A stretch of DNA of 64,000 nt from Paenibacillus polymyxa (GCF_015710975.1 NZ_CP049783.1:744001-808000); one strand, 5' to 3'. Shown: positions 36,961 through 64,000, counted from the stretch's first letter. Notes: a model not told the origin generated them from the sequence alone. A program made the numbers and translations.

Positions 36961-39900
36961 CTAGGAAGATGTATTATTTTTATAGTAGGCCATAATCTCA
37001 TCCAAATCGTTAATTGAAAGATTCTCATCATCGCTCACATCTGCGGGAGTCCATTCCTTCTCCTTCTTTTCAGAGCAATGCTCAATAATTTCTAGCAAAC
37101 GACTTTGCAAGAAATTTCCCAATTTTTGAATACTCGATTCAGCATATTCACGACTGCTATACTCGATCTCAAGGGTTAATATCCCCTGTTCGATACTGCC
37201 ATTAATATCAAGCACAAATGGTGTCTCGGTCTCCTCACTTACTGTCCGGCCCGGAGAATACTTTGATTCGACAAATAAAGGCGCAACGGAGCCTGAATCA
37301 ATCTGACCGTGATAATTAAACCGGATTTCAGGTGCAAAATGTCCCTGATTAGTACTTTTCAAATCGTGTAGGGTCATATATTCCAGAATTCCGAAGTCAA
37401 TACCCTTATTAGGAACACGCCGCAACGCTTCCTTGGTCAGCTTAATTTGGTAAGCTAAATCCGCATTATGCTTCATATCCAGATGAATAGGATACATCGT
37501 AGTAAACCAGCCGACCGTTCTGGTTATATCTATATCATCAAAGATCTGTTCCCGTCCGTGTCCTTCCAGCAAAATGGTAAATTCATCATTATCAGTCCAG
37601 TCTCTCAATGCCAGTCCAAAGGCTGTCAACAGTAGATCGTTTACATTCGTACTATAAGCCTTGTGTACATCCTTCTGCAGACAATCTGTTTGTTGCTTGG
37701 AAAGCCTTACGCTGCAGATTTTCAGGTCTTTCCCTCTTCTGTCAGCGACCGGATAGTCTTTATGAAGCGGTTTACTGGCATGACGGATCACATTCTCCCA
37801 ATAACGCTTGTAACGAGCTGGACGCGCACCCTTTGCATCATCAACCAGGCGATGGGTCCAGTCCTTCCATGAATGGGTCTTCGCCTGGAAGAGAATTTCT
37901 TCATTATTTAGCGCCTGCATATACCCTTGCTCCAAATCTTCCAATAGAATTCTCCAAGAAACTCCATCTACCACCAAATGATGAATCGCGAGTAATAAGT
38001 GATCACCTTGGGCCGTGTGAAACAACCCTGCTTGCACAAGTGGACCCTCTTCCAAATTCATACGCCGCTGAATCGCTTCGCTAAGGCTTTGGATTGCTTC
38101 TTCAATGGATGCCTCATGGCTTACATCCAGAACAGTAAGAGCATATGCCTTTCGATTCGTACCATGAATGACGGGAGTGATCCTGTCCGGACTCGCTGTA
38201 TATGTCATTCGTAAGGCATCATGATGCTCTGTCAGCTTACACAACACCTGATCGACCAGTTCTTCCTTCCATCCCTTTTGGCTATACAACATAACAGCCT
38301 GGTTCCAATAGTTGGATTCCGTGAACTTTTGCTCAAAAAACCATCGTTGGATAGGCGATAACTCAGCCTCTCCTTCAATAATCCCTTGTTCGGCTTGAAC
38401 ACTGACTGCTCTTAGATCCGGAGTCAGGCTACCTATCGTTTGATGACGGAAAAGGTCCTTAATTTCCATACGATATCCGTGCTTACTTAGACGTGTGGAA
38501 ATTTGAATAGCTTTAATTGAATCTCCGCCCAATTCAAAAAAGTTATGATTTGTTCCGATAGGAGCATAGCCAAGAACCTCTTGCCAGATTTCGGCCATCA
38601 ACGCTTCAACCTCATTGGAAGGAGAAATATAATCTACCTCAATCGACAGACTGTGATCAGGCTCAGGCAATGCTTTTCTGTCGATCTTACCGCTCGATAG
38701 ATAAGGCATAGCTTCCATAGATACGATATAAGCAGGCACCATGTACTCGGGTAGAACTTCTTTAATACGAGCCTTTAATGCTTGTATATTGAACTCCTGG
38801 GCATGTTCAACATAGGCGCATAAATAACTTCCCCCAGAACGGTCATCACGAGCAAGCACTACTGCCGTCTGTACCCCTTCGTAGGCCAGTATTGCCGCTT
38901 CAATCTCACCCAGTTCGATCCGGTAGCCCCGAATTTTCACCTGATGGTCGATCCGACCCATATATTCAATGTTTCCATCCGGTAGCCACCTCGCCAAGTC
39001 TCCCGTCCGGTACATCCGTCCCCCTGCCGCATAGGGGTCCGCTACGAACTTCTCCTCCGTCAGTTCTTTCCGATTCACATATCCTCGGGCTACGCAGTCC
39101 CCTCCAATGTGCAGCTCGCCCGGTACACCTATCGGCTGCAATCGGTCTTTATGGTCCAAAATATACAATTTCACGTTGTCAATCGGCTTCCCAATCGGAA
39201 TGCTCTCTGGTTCCTGCTCGGCAGGACAGTCGTAATACGCCACCTCTACCGTTGCCTCTGTCGGTCCATACAGGTTGTGTAGCGTGGCTCCTTCGGCTCC
39301 CAGCAAACGGTTAAACCGGCGGACATGTTCTGTCATCAGCGCTTCCCCGCTGGCAAATACTCGCCGGACACTACGCATTTTTCCGGCGGCTCCGCTATGC
39401 TCGATATACTCCAGGAATGCTCCCAGCATGGATGGCACAAAATGGATCGCTGTTACCCCGTTGGCTTCCACCGTTTCAGCTATCGCTGCCGGGTCTTTCT
39501 CGCCTCCCGGCTCCAAAAAGCATACTGTCGATCCCTGAATCGCCCATGAGAACAGCTCCCACAACGATACGTCAAAGGTGTATGGCGTTTTTTGCAGGAT
39601 CACATCCTCCGCTCCAAACGGAATTCGTTGTTCCATCCAGTGCAGACGGTTGATCAGTGAAGCGTGCTCAATCATGACCCCCTTCGGCTTGCCGGTGGAG
39701 CCTGACGTATAGATCACGTACACCAAATCGCTCGAGCGGTTAACAGGTTCTGGGTTCTTCTCGCATTCTTCTCCTGTAAGCTCCATCCCCTCCATCAGCA
39801 AATCTTCGATAGCGATTAGCTCGCGGTCGGCTCCGTGCGGACGAAGGCGGTCCAACTGATCCCGCTGGGTCAGCAGGATAGATGCCCCGCTATCCTCCAG

Positions 39901-42900
39901 CATGAATCCCAGCCGTTCTTCTGGGTCCTCTGGATGTAGCGGCAGATACGCCCCGCCTGCCTTCAAAATCCCCAGCAGGCCGACGATCATCTCCAGCGAT
40001 CGATGAACTGCGATGCCCACCATCTGATCGGGCCCGATGCCTTTCTTCCGCAGGACGTGAGCCACCCGATTCGCTTGGGCATTCAGCTCCCGGTACGTCA
40101 ATTGCCGATCTTGGTATAGGGCTGCCGGATGTTCCGGTGTTCGCTCCACCTGCTCCTCAAACAATTGATGAATCGTCTTCTCCCTTGGATAAGGCGCAGC
40201 CGTCCCGTTGAATTTCTTCAAAATCACTTCTTTTTCTACCGTTGTTAATAAATCTGTATCACCTATCGTTTGTGTGCTATTAGCTACAAAAGACCTTAGC
40301 ACCACCACCATATGATCCAAGAAGCGTTCGACAGTGTCCTTTTGGAACAAAGCACTGTTGTACTCCAAATTTAAATGAAGGTAGCTGCCTGTTTCTTCCG
40401 CGCTCAAGGTTAAATCAAATCGGGAAACACCTGGATTGAACGGAAACGGTTTGAATTCCAACCCACTAGATTGTAGGGGTTGCCCTTTTGTATTTTGCAT
40501 AACAAACATGGTGTCGAAGATCGGGCTTCGGCTCACATCTCTCCGCAGCGCAAGCTTTTCGACCAATTGCTCAAAGGGATATTCCTGATGCTCAAAAGCA
40601 GATAAAACCGCTTCCTTAACTTCATCCAAAAAAGCAGAAAGACTCTTCTCCGATGAAGGGCTAGTACGCAGTGCCAACGTATTGACAAACATGCCGACGA
40701 TCTTTTCCGTGTCTGGATGTCTCCTCCCAGCAACCGGCGTACCGATGACAATGTCATCTTGTCGTGCATGCTTGGACAAAACAACGTTATATACAGCCAG
40801 TAAAATCATGAATAATGTACTTTGAGTTTCAGCTGCGAGTTTATGAAGTGGCTCTGTTATATCATCGCCCAGGATTCGAGATACCGTGTTACCTTCATAG
40901 CTCTGAATAGACGGTCTTGGAAAATCCGTTGGTAGCTCCAGTACAGGTGGCTCATTTTTAAAGATGTCCAGCCAGTAGGATTCCTGATCTTTAATAAATC
41001 CATGATTTACTTGCTCATTATGCCAGCTAGCATAATCTTTGTACTGAACGGATAGAGGCGGAAGTGCTTGTCCATCATACGCTTTTACAAATTCATCCAT
41101 AATAATAGACATAGAAACGCCATCCGAAATAATATGGTGCAAATCAACCAGCAGCATATTTTGGTTCTCTGTCAACGGAATCAGCTCGCCTCTTAATAAA
41201 GGGGCACGGCTCAGGTCAAACGGTTGGACGAATTCACTTAGCACCGTTTCTATTTGCTGTTCCTCTAAATCCTCTTTGCTGGTCAGACTATGAATCTTCA
41301 ACTCAAATTCTACTTCGTCATGTACGCTTTGAACCGGCTCTCCATTGATCCATGAAAATGAAGTGCGCAATGCTTCATGCCTGTGAATCAGAGTGGTGAA
41401 TGCCATTTTCAACCGCTCCTGATCCAGATGGCCTTGAACGAGCATGACAGAAGGCATATTGTAAACCAGTTCCGCTCCTTCAAGTTGATGCAGTATCATC
41501 TGACGTCTTTGCGAGGAGGAAACCGGATAATAGGCTTGACCAGAAAGTAGAGCAATTTCGGTAAATGTACCTGCCCCTCTCCCGATGGTACGTTCAATGA
41601 GTTTGCTCATGCTTTCCACAGTTGGATACTCAAATATTTCACGCATAGGCAACTCGACCTGGAATTCTCGAATAATTTTCCCGATCAGTATTGTAGCCTT
41701 CAGCGAATGTCCACCCAGTTCAAAAAAATGGCTGTGTACACCTATTGGGCTCACATGCAGAATATCCTCCCACAAACGTACTAGACGAGTTTCTGTATCT
41801 GTACGAGGAGCTACAAACCCCTGCTCCCGAATCACATGATGGGGCTCAGGAAGCGCTCCTCGGTTCACCTTTCCATTATTCGTAAGAGGTATCGCAGCAA
41901 TCTGTATTAGATGAGCAGGTACCATATACAAGGGCAGAGACGCTTTCAAATAGGATCGTATTTCCTGTGTTAAGAGTTCACGGTCAGACACAATATAAGC
42001 GCATAAATACGTTTCGTCCTCTTGGTCCTTTCTAGATAGAACCACGGCCTCTCTGATGTCATGATGAGAGAGAAGGACCTTTTCGATTTCTCCAGTCTCA
42101 ATACGATATCCACGAATTTTCACCTGATGGTCTGTTCTTCCGAGATACTCCACATTGCCGTCAGGAAGCCACTTTGCCAAGTCCCCTGTTTTATACATGC
42201 GCTCTCCGATAACGAAGGGACTATCGGTGAATCTTTCGTCCGTTAGATCAGGTTGATTAATGTAGCCTAGGGCTACTCCTGTACCAGCAATATAAAGTTC
42301 CCCCGGAATACCGACAGGAAGCAGTCTCCCCTCCTGATCCAAAATGTACAACCGGTTATTGTCAATCGGCTTACCGATTGGAATACTCTGCAAATCATCT
42401 CCATCCGGGCAATCAAACCATGTTGCATCCACTGTTGCCTCTGTTGGTCCGTATAAATTATGCAGAGTTGTGCCATTCGGCTTTCGAAGCAGAGTATTAA
42501 ACCGTCTGGCTTGCTTTACTGTTAGTGCCTCCCCGCTAGCGAAAACTCGTTTAATACTGCTGAGTTTTCCCTCTGCTTGGTGCTGCTCAACATACTCCAA
42601 AAAAACAGACAACATGGAAGGTACAAAATGAAGGGTTGTAATTTTCTGCTCTGCCACCGTGTTCAGCAGTAGCTTGGGATCCTTCTCCCCATCAGGTGGA
42701 AGAAAGTAGACTGAAGCTCCGGCTATAGCCCACCAAAATAGTTCCCATACAGAAACATCAAAGGTGTAAGGTGTTTTCTGTAAAATGGTATCGTCCACAC
42801 CAATCGGATACTTTTTTTGCATCCAATGAAGTCGATTCACTATAGAGGTGTGACGAATCATAACCCCTTTAGGCTTACCTGTAGAACCGGAAGTATAAAT

Positions 42901-44730
42901 TACGTAAGCTACATCCTCCGGCCCACTGTAAGGTTCAAGATTAGTTTTTTCAGTTGCCCAGTCTGCTCCGATCGCAAGCACGCTGATATTCTGTGAAAGA
43001 TCCTTCAATGTAGATTGGATTTCCTGCTGCACCAGCAGGATGGAAGTTCCGCTGTTACCCGCTATATATTGAATTCGTTCCAGAGGATCCTCTGGATTGA
43101 TTGGCAAGTAAGCCCCCCCTGCCTTAAGAATAGCCATGATCCCGACTAGCATCTCCGGTGAGCGATAGGCTGCAATCCCAACAATCTGGCCAGTTTGCAC
43201 CCCTTTCATCCTCAAGACGCGAGCCAATCGGTTAGCCCGTTCGTTCAATTCCAGATAAGTTAACCGCCCATCAGCGAATGCTGCTGCCAAACGATTCGGC
43301 GTCAGCGCCGCCTGCTCTTCGAAAAGCTGTTGAATCGTTTGACTTTGAGGATACAAGGCATTTGTATCATTAAAATCTCGCAGGATTCTGTGTTTTTCCT
43401 CGCCAGAAAGCAAATCAATATCGTCCACATCCATGTGCGGATTAGAGACTACCTGTTCAGCTATTTGTTTTAGGTGCAGTTCAATTCTTTGAATATCTGA
43501 AGCTTGATAAGCAATACTGTTATAGCCAAACTTAACCTTCAATTCTTTACCAGGAATGACTCCAATATTAAAATCATAATTCGTTTGCTCAAAGCCCTCG
43601 GTTTCCACAATTGAAACAAGCTGTTCTCCTTCACCACCAGCAAGCTCTTCAGTAATTGGGTAGTTCTCGAACGCTATGATATGGTGGATTAAGCTCTTGC
43701 CCAGTGGGGTTAGCATCTGAATATCAGCCAAGGATAGAAAATGGTACTTCCCCGATTCCATCATATTCTGCTGAAATTACTTGATTATCTGGGAAAATGT
43801 TTGTGCTTCTTTATGACAAATACGTACAGGAATCGTATTAATAAATAATCCAACCATTTTCTCCGACCCTTCCAGCTCAGCTGGACGGCCGGAAACAACG
43901 GAACCAAATACCACATCTTTGGTGTTATTGTATCTTTGCAGCAACAGACCCCATATCCCATGAAATACAGAACTTAAGGTTACCTGATTTTGTTGTGCTA
44001 TCATTTCCAAACCACGGGTTAACTGCTCGTCCAAGGTGAAAATATGGTTGTTCAGCTTGTAGCTTCCATCCTCAGTTGACTTGCTGCTAAGAGGTAAGCC
44101 ACTTTGCTCTTCCACACCTGATAATTGTTGTTCCCAATAAGCAAGAGCTGTCTTCTTATTTTGCTGCCCTAACCAACTGATATACCGGCTATATGGAAAT
44201 ACTGCGTCCAATTCTGGCTTCTTCCCGAGGGAATAAGCTCTGTAAATTTGGAACAGATCCTTCGCAATTGTACCAATACACCAGCCATCCATAATGATGT
44301 GATGAAAGCTTAGAACCATTTTGCAGCTTGTATCACTTAATGCAAGAACACTTATCCGAATAAGGAGATCCTTTTCCAGATCAAAACGAATTTTCCGATC
44401 ATTAATCGTAAAATTATCAACATATAAACGTTGTTCTGCTTCATTTAATTCCGTAATGTCTCTATAATCAATCGTTGCTTCTTTATTAGCCAGCACGACT
44501 TGTAACGGTTGGTCTGTTTCTTTATAAACAAACACAGTCCGTAACACATCATAACGGTCAATTAGGGTTTGGAAGCTTTCCTTCAGCGTCTCTGCATTCA
44601 ACCGTTCATTTATGGTAATGACCGTTTGATCAAAATATGCTTCTGAGTGCTCGTCTAAAATGGAGTGATATAGAAGCCCCTCCTGCATGGGTGTCAATGG
44701 ATAAATGTTTTGAATGAGTGCGTTTCTCAT
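36961..44730 (-). pseudogene. NRPS 2: modules 3 and 4 (Ser, D-Ser), interrupted by an in-frame stop
   Basis: Start taken at the ATG at 44730 (GGTGAG upstream); a GTG at 44742 is also possible. Without the TAA at 43777-43779 it would encode about 2589 aa. The stop is codon 318, inside the first C domain. Domains with approximate residues: C (D-L type, HHIIMDGW 147), A (455-960, code DVWHFSLVD, serine), T (ELGGHS 1005), C (L-L type, HHIISDG 1199), A (code DVWHFSLVE, Ser-like), T (ELGGDS 2067) and E ([10 protein letters not shown] 2257). The N-terminal PLTPMQEGLLYHS is a docking (COM acceptor) motif following the E domain of NRPS 1. Pieces in the present sequence are 43777-44730 and 36961-43764. 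Confidence 0.88.
38894..40237. repeat. Near-identical A-domain block, copy in NRPS 2 module 4
   Basis: Partner of the 34274-35616 repeat. Both ends drop abruptly into unrelated sequence: after the shared TTTTTCT at the C-A linker, and before GCCGCTTCAATCTC in the A8-A9 region. This is the pattern expected from recent gene conversion or segment exchange. Confidence 0.92.
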
Positions 44731-44746
44731 ACGGCTCACCACTTTG

Positions 44747-60577
<15,831 letters not shown>

Positions 60578-61789
60578 TTAGATCATATTAAGAATCGTCT
60601 GTTGTTCTTGCTCGGGCACTTGCTTGGTAGTGAGAATAGTACGAATGAGCTCTAACACCTCTGTATTAACCGCATTATAAGCGGTGTCATTTTTATGATT
60701 TTGAAGTTGATTGATCCTATTTCGGATCTGCTGACTAGGGTAAACAACTCCCTCCATATGTTGTTTGTAATCCCCGTTTCGATTTCGTGCAATAAGCGCT
60801 GCTGCAAAGCCTTCCTCCAGACGCTCAAGTGTAAATTTGCGTGTAGTTTGCTGCTTACTTAGCCACTTGTCCGCTTCTTTTAAAGAAGAACTGGTATTAA
60901 TAGAAAAAGTAGAGATACTAGGATATCTTTCTTTCATTAGCTGTCCAAGTACTTTTCTCGGACCTAATTCTAGCGCAACAGTAATACCGTTCTGGTATAA
61001 ATAATCCATCGTATCTGTCCAACGTACAGGGCTTATCATTTGCTTGTACAGCAAGTCATAAATTGAGAATTCATCATGTGGTAAGGCTGTTACATTGGAA
61101 ACAACCGGCCACCTTCCCTTGCGTAGCGGGATTTTTTTTAGTTCTGCGGCAAGCTTATCTGCTGCAGGCTTCATCAGAATACTGTGAAAAGGCCCGCTTA
61201 CTGTTAAATAGTTAACCTTACTATGTTCTAGACGTTTGATTTGCTCCACTATTCGAGCCATAGGTTCTGTATGTCCCGATAGCACGTACTGATTGTTTGA
61301 ATTGTGACAGGCAATAGATATAACATCACGATCCGTAGATATCTCTTGACATAAGCTCTCCAGAATAGAAGCAGAAACATTCGCAACAGCAACCATAGTC
61401 CCTACCCCGTTGGCTGTAGCCTGCTGCATGAACATTCCTCGTTTTCTCACGATTTGAAGTCCATCTTGAAGGGAGAAAAAACCGCTGCACACCAATGCTG
61501 AGTATTCTCCTAAACTATGACCGGCCAACAGTTGAGGTTCCAGTTCCAGTATTTCTCTGCTAGCATAGTATGCAGCAAGACTGGCAGTAAGTAAGGCTGG
61601 TTGGGCATTCATGGTCTGAAGAAGCTCTTGGGAATCTCCTTCAAAGCAAAGTTTTGAGAGTTTTACACCTAAGATATCATCCGCTTCATCAAATAAACGC
61701 TTTACCACAGTAAAATTATCCCATAGTTCTTTACTCATTCCTACATATTGCGAACCCTGCCCAGGAAAAATAAAAGATACTTTATTCAT
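60578..61789 (-). CDS. fenF: Discrete malonyl-CoA transacylase (FenF/ItuD-like)
   Basis: 403 aa from the ATG at 61789 (GAGG seven bases before), which begins at the conserved SFIFPGQGSQYVGM. The active-site serine lies in AGHSLGEYSAL (about residue 93), with the usual partner His in SGPFHSILM (about 203). A C-terminal extension of about 110 residues past the AT fold is also present in iturin FenF/ItuD proteins. The KS of NRPS 1 has no AT, so this enzyme must load malonate on its second ACP in trans. It lies 81 bases upstream of NRPS 1 and is the first gene of the cluster. Confidence 0.92.
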   Translation of the reverse strand: MNKVSFIFPGQGSQYVGMSKELWDNFTVVKRLFDEADDILGVKLSKLCFEGDSQELLQTMNAQPALLTASLAAYYASREILELEPQLLAGHSLGEYSALVCSGFFSLQDGLQIVRKRGMFMQQATANGVGTMVAVANVSASILESLCQEISTDRDVISIACHNSNNQYVLSGHTEPMARIVEQIKRLEHSKVNYLTVSGPFHSILMKPAADKLAAELKKIPLRKGRWPVVSNVTALPHDEFSIYDLLYKQMISPVRWTDTMDYLYQNGITVALELGPRKVLGQLMKERYPSISTFSINTSSSLKEADKWLSKQQTTRKFTLERLEEGFAAALIARNRNGDYKQHMEGVVYPSQQIRNRINQLQNHKNDTAYNAVNTEVLELIRTILTTKQVPEQEQQTILNMI

Positions 61790-62030
61790 CTGAAAACCTC
61801 TTCTCCAGTGAGCTTCCTGAATATGTGTACTTTTCAAATTTAACTTCTGTTGCAAGTTATAACCTTTATAGTATTAAAGCAGAAATTTATGATCGACATA
61901 ATTAATGAAAAAAGAATCATTTAAAAACAAATTAAATCATATGTAATTACCGTGCACTAGCATTTAATAAGCTTGTATTAATAATTTATCAATCGTTATT
62001 CCAACCCATGTTTTACTCCTTTTACGAATT

Positions 62031-62059
62031 AAAATAACGATTTATTTCAACAAAGTCAA
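62031..62059 (-). promoter_or_regulatory. Candidate sigma-A promoter for the lipopeptide cluster
   Basis: On the - strand TTGACT (62059-62054), a 17-base spacer and TATTTT (62036-62031). It would leave a leader of about 235 bases before fenF. The sequence around is so AT-rich that chance matches are likely. Confidence 0.3.
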
Positions 62060-62460
62060 TGAATAAGTCAACCTTAGAATGTTACATTTTTGTAAGTAAA
62101 AGGTCGCAAAATGTAGAAATTTGTTGATTATCATTAGATAAAGTCGTTTTCTTGAAAGAATAGCTTTTTTCATTATTTTCACTACATAAAAATAAATAAA
62201 ATTAAATTATGCAATTGTTAAATATTTTTAAAAGATAAACAAATATACACTCTTATTATATTATTGTATTTATCCAAATTATGATATTATACTCTTTTTT
62301 GAACCTTGCTCTTAAGCTCAGATTGCTCTATGTTTGAAAACATAAATTAAAGACACTACATGAGTCAGATGTCCTTTACCCCATGAAATTGCTGCTTAAA
62401 TCATAAATACTATGTAACAACTAAATAACTCTAATAGAATTTTAGAAATATACGCACGAA

Positions 62461-62542
62461 AAAATCTACAGATTTTACCAACTGATGAGTTTCGCAGTCT
62501 TCCACTGCCGCTCGCTTAGTCTTGAAAAAGTCTGTAGATTTT
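62461..62542. repeat. Long stem-loop 3' of the WXG100 gene
   Basis: Perfect 12-bp inverted repeat AAAATCTACAGA (62461-62472) and TCTGTAGATTTT (62531-62542) around a 58-base structured loop that holds a small GCAGT-CTTCC-ACTGC hairpin. It is placed to end the WXG100 transcript on the - strand. Confidence 0.55.
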
Positions 62543-62585
62543 ATAGATACTCGTATTCACGTTATGATCTCTCACTGCTCAAGAC

Positions 62586-63605
62586 CTAGTTATAATCCTC
62601 CCAATAGCGATACTTCATTTCATTCTCACCTTTGGTGACGATAATCATGTTCTCGACATGTCCAGTTTCTTTATTTGTCCGGTAGATCATGGTACGGGTT
62701 TCTCCCTCATCAGGAACAGAGAACAGCACCTTGTCACTGATCATACCGCCACCAATGCCGACAACGTGTTCCCCCCAGCCGGAGGCTGCACCCGAACCTA
62801 CTCCACTGACGCCAGTCCCGCGCGACAAAATAAGACCCATTCCATATCCGGTAACGGTCTGGGCCGTTTTACCTAGAGCGTGTTCTCCGGCTGATTGAGT
62901 ATGCTTTTGGACCCAGTAATCGTATTTGTCCGTATTTTGCTCATAACTTATAATATTTCCTTTTTTATCTATAGATATATCTGTTTTGCTCCCGTCTTTA
63001 CCTGTCAGTTCAGTGACGGCAACAAGGGAATCGGATGTGATCTTGGAAGTCTCTCCTGTATTGTAATCTGTACGAGTAACCGAGTCCTCGTATTGCAGCC
63101 TCAGGACATTCATCTGGTCGTGGATTTTCTGCATGACTTGCTTGTCGCCGATGGTCTCCGCGTTTTTCAATAGTTCCTCATATTGATGATATTTATCCGC
63201 GTCTGCCTGCTCCCACTCGTCTATATTTTTGGGTGAATTCACGATATCTTCAGCATGATTTCCAGCCTCTCCGCTGCCCGCCAGCGCTGCACTAGCGTTC
63301 ATCGCTGCTGCCAAGGCTGACCAGAAGCCACGTGTGCTCCCAGCATCCGCATTTCTAAACTTCAATGCAATGCTTTTCAGCTCAATTTCAATGGATTGAA
63401 CCTTATTTAATATAGAAGAAAGCGTATATTTAGCTGTGCGATAGTCATTATAAAAACGATTTCTCTCCATACCATCCCACTGGCTGTGAAGGCGGTTCAT
63501 TGTGCTATCCAGACCGTTCAGCTGGTTATACAGTATGCCGTGGGCATTGGCAAATTGGGAGGCCACGTTATCCAGCTGCTCCGGTGTGACTTGGATTTTT
63601 GTCAT
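62586..63605 (-). CDS. WXG100-domain protein with C-terminal extension (putative type VII secretion substrate)
   Basis: 339 aa from the ATG at 63605, where the family sequence MTKIQVTPEQL begins; 13 further upstream residues are possible but look non-native. Residues 1-95 form a WXG100 helical hairpin with the turn QWDGMERNRF (about 41-50). A small Ala/Gly region (about 98-120), a charged helical part and a beta-rich C-terminal domain with a Gly-rich stretch (GYGMGLILSRGTGVSGVG) follow. The WXG100 part suggests export by an ESX/Yuk system. The tail resembles no toxin I recognise. No secretion genes or obvious immunity gene are in the window. Confidence 0.75.
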   Translation of the reverse strand: MTKIQVTPEQLDNVASQFANAHGILYNQLNGLDSTMNRLHSQWDGMERNRFYNDYRTAKYTLSSILNKVQSIEIELKSIALKFRNADAGSTRGFWSALAAAMNASAALAGSGEAGNHAEDIVNSPKNIDEWEQADADKYHQYEELLKNAETIGDKQVMQKIHDQMNVLRLQYEDSVTRTDYNTGETSKITSDSLVAVTELTGKDGSKTDISIDKKGNIISYEQNTDKYDYWVQKHTQSAGEHALGKTAQTVTGYGMGLILSRGTGVSGVGSGAASGWGEHVVGIGGGMISDKVLFSVPDEGETRTMIYRTNKETGHVENMIIVTKGENEMKYRYWEDYN

Positions 63606-63740
63606 GGTGATCACATCCCATCTTCGAAAATAGGAGATAGACATTAAAGTTTACAGTAATCCTTATTTCATATTGTAAGCTATAGAGGTCGGACATTCAT
63701 GAGGATTTATACGTATTTGTGTATCCAGAAGCAGTTCCTT

Positions 63741-63749
63741 TGATATAAT
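63741..63749 (+). promoter_or_regulatory. Extended -10 promoter of the Cof-like gene
   Basis: TGATATAAT, a perfect extended -10 (TGnTATAAT), 54 bases before the ATG at 63804. The nearest -35-like sequence (TTGTGT, 63717-63722) is 21 bases away, so the extended -10 would carry recognition. Confidence 0.5.
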
Positions 63750-63803
63750 GAATCCATATGAGTTTATTTCGACAATATATTATTGAAAGTCAGGTGTAAG
63801 GAC

Positions 63804-64000
63804 ATGTCAGACAAAAAAATTATTTTTTTTGATATCGACGGTACATTACTGGACGATGAGAAGAAGATGCCGTTAACGGCTGAAAAAGCTGTCTTTGCTT
63901 TGAAAGAGCAAGGACATGAGGTAGCCATCGCAACAGGACGTGCGCCTTTTATGTTCAAGGATATCCGCGAGCAGTTAGAAATTGATTCCTACGTTAGCTT
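63804..64000 (+). CDS. Cof-type HAD hydrolase (3' partial)
   Basis: The first 65 residues are present; the gene runs off the window. The start MSDKKIIFFDIDGTLLDDE holds HAD motif I (DIDGT), and IATGRAPFMF holds motif II with the TGR typical of Cof/YkrA-type sugar or nucleotide phosphatases. The ribosome site TAAGGA precedes the ATG. It is divergent from the WXG100 gene with its own promoter. Confidence 0.85.
   Translation, partial: MSDKKIIFFDIDGTLLDDEKKMPLTAEKAVFALKEQGHEVAIATGRAPFMFKDIREQLEIDSYVS

Larger units (their letters stand above)
61790..62585. other. AT-rich intergenic region upstream of the lipopeptide cluster
   Basis: About 800 bases, strongly AT-rich, with no convincing gene on either strand. 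It holds a candidate cluster promoter (62031-62059) and the hairpin at 62461-62542. The AT content could make it a target for AbrB-like regulators; this is inference. Confidence 0.6.

Noticed and set aside
36951..37031. An NRPS 3 start at 37031
   Set aside because: The added residues overlap the end of NRPS 2 in another frame and have no NRPS similarity. The ATG at 36950 has a good ribosome site and is followed by a normal C-domain docking sequence.

Overview
The window looks like chromosomal DNA of a low-to-mid GC Bacillota, most likely Paenibacillus (P. polymyxa group). This is an inference from the Bacillales-type ter cluster, the iturin-like PKS/NRPS architecture, the TTG/GTG starts with strong GGAGG sites and the peptide transporter. 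No rRNA, tRNA, CRISPR array, insertion sequence or phage gene is visible.

Layout. (1) 1-3970, + strand: the end of an oligopeptide ABC transporter operon (OppB-like permease cut by the window edge, OppC-like permease, a possible 31-aa ORF, an OppA-like lipoprotein, a small DUF3899-like membrane protein). (2) 4173-17988, - strand: a tellurite-resistance (Ter) chemical-stress locus. Transcription order is TerB, three TerD paralogues, a two-domain TerD/TerA protein and TerC; then, after a terminator, CitE-like lyase, PRTase-TRSP, StiP-like protein, HAD phosphatase, ATP-grasp, XpaC-like and TelA; then an unknown protein and a TerF-like vWA protein. The five enzymes in the middle match the set proposed in the literature to make an uncharacterised nucleoside-like metabolite. 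(3) 18479-22987: a two-component system fused into one membrane protein, divergent from an ABC exporter and a DUF4097-like lipoprotein, probably a cell-envelope or lipopeptide stress module. (4) 23072-61789, - strand: a 38-kb hybrid fatty acid/PKS/NRPS lipopeptide cluster. Order is FenF-like malonyl transacylase, an iturin-type starter synthetase carrying the first two amino-acid modules, two further NRPSs, and an MFS exporter. (5) 62586-64000: a WXG100-type secretion substrate and the start of a Cof-like HAD phosphatase on the + strand.

The lipopeptide line has seven amino-acid modules with E domains in modules 2, 4 and 6, so the stereo pattern should be L-D-L-D-L-D-L on a beta-amino fatty acid. 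By-eye specificity codes give Ser or Ser-like for modules 3, 4, 5 and 7, Ile/Val for module 6 and no confident call for modules 1 and 2. The line ends in a condensation-like domain with S-H-S-I-F-D at the active site and has no thioesterase. As sequenced it is broken twice: an in-frame TAA in NRPS 2 (43777-43779) and a one-base deletion in NRPS 3 (about 34400-34405). The second lies inside a 1.34-kb block that is almost identical to a block in NRPS 2, so both natural decay and assembly error must be considered.

The most interesting items are the TE-less lipoheptapeptide line with recent A-domain homogenisation, the Ter/nucleoside-metabolite locus, and the fused kinase-regulator.
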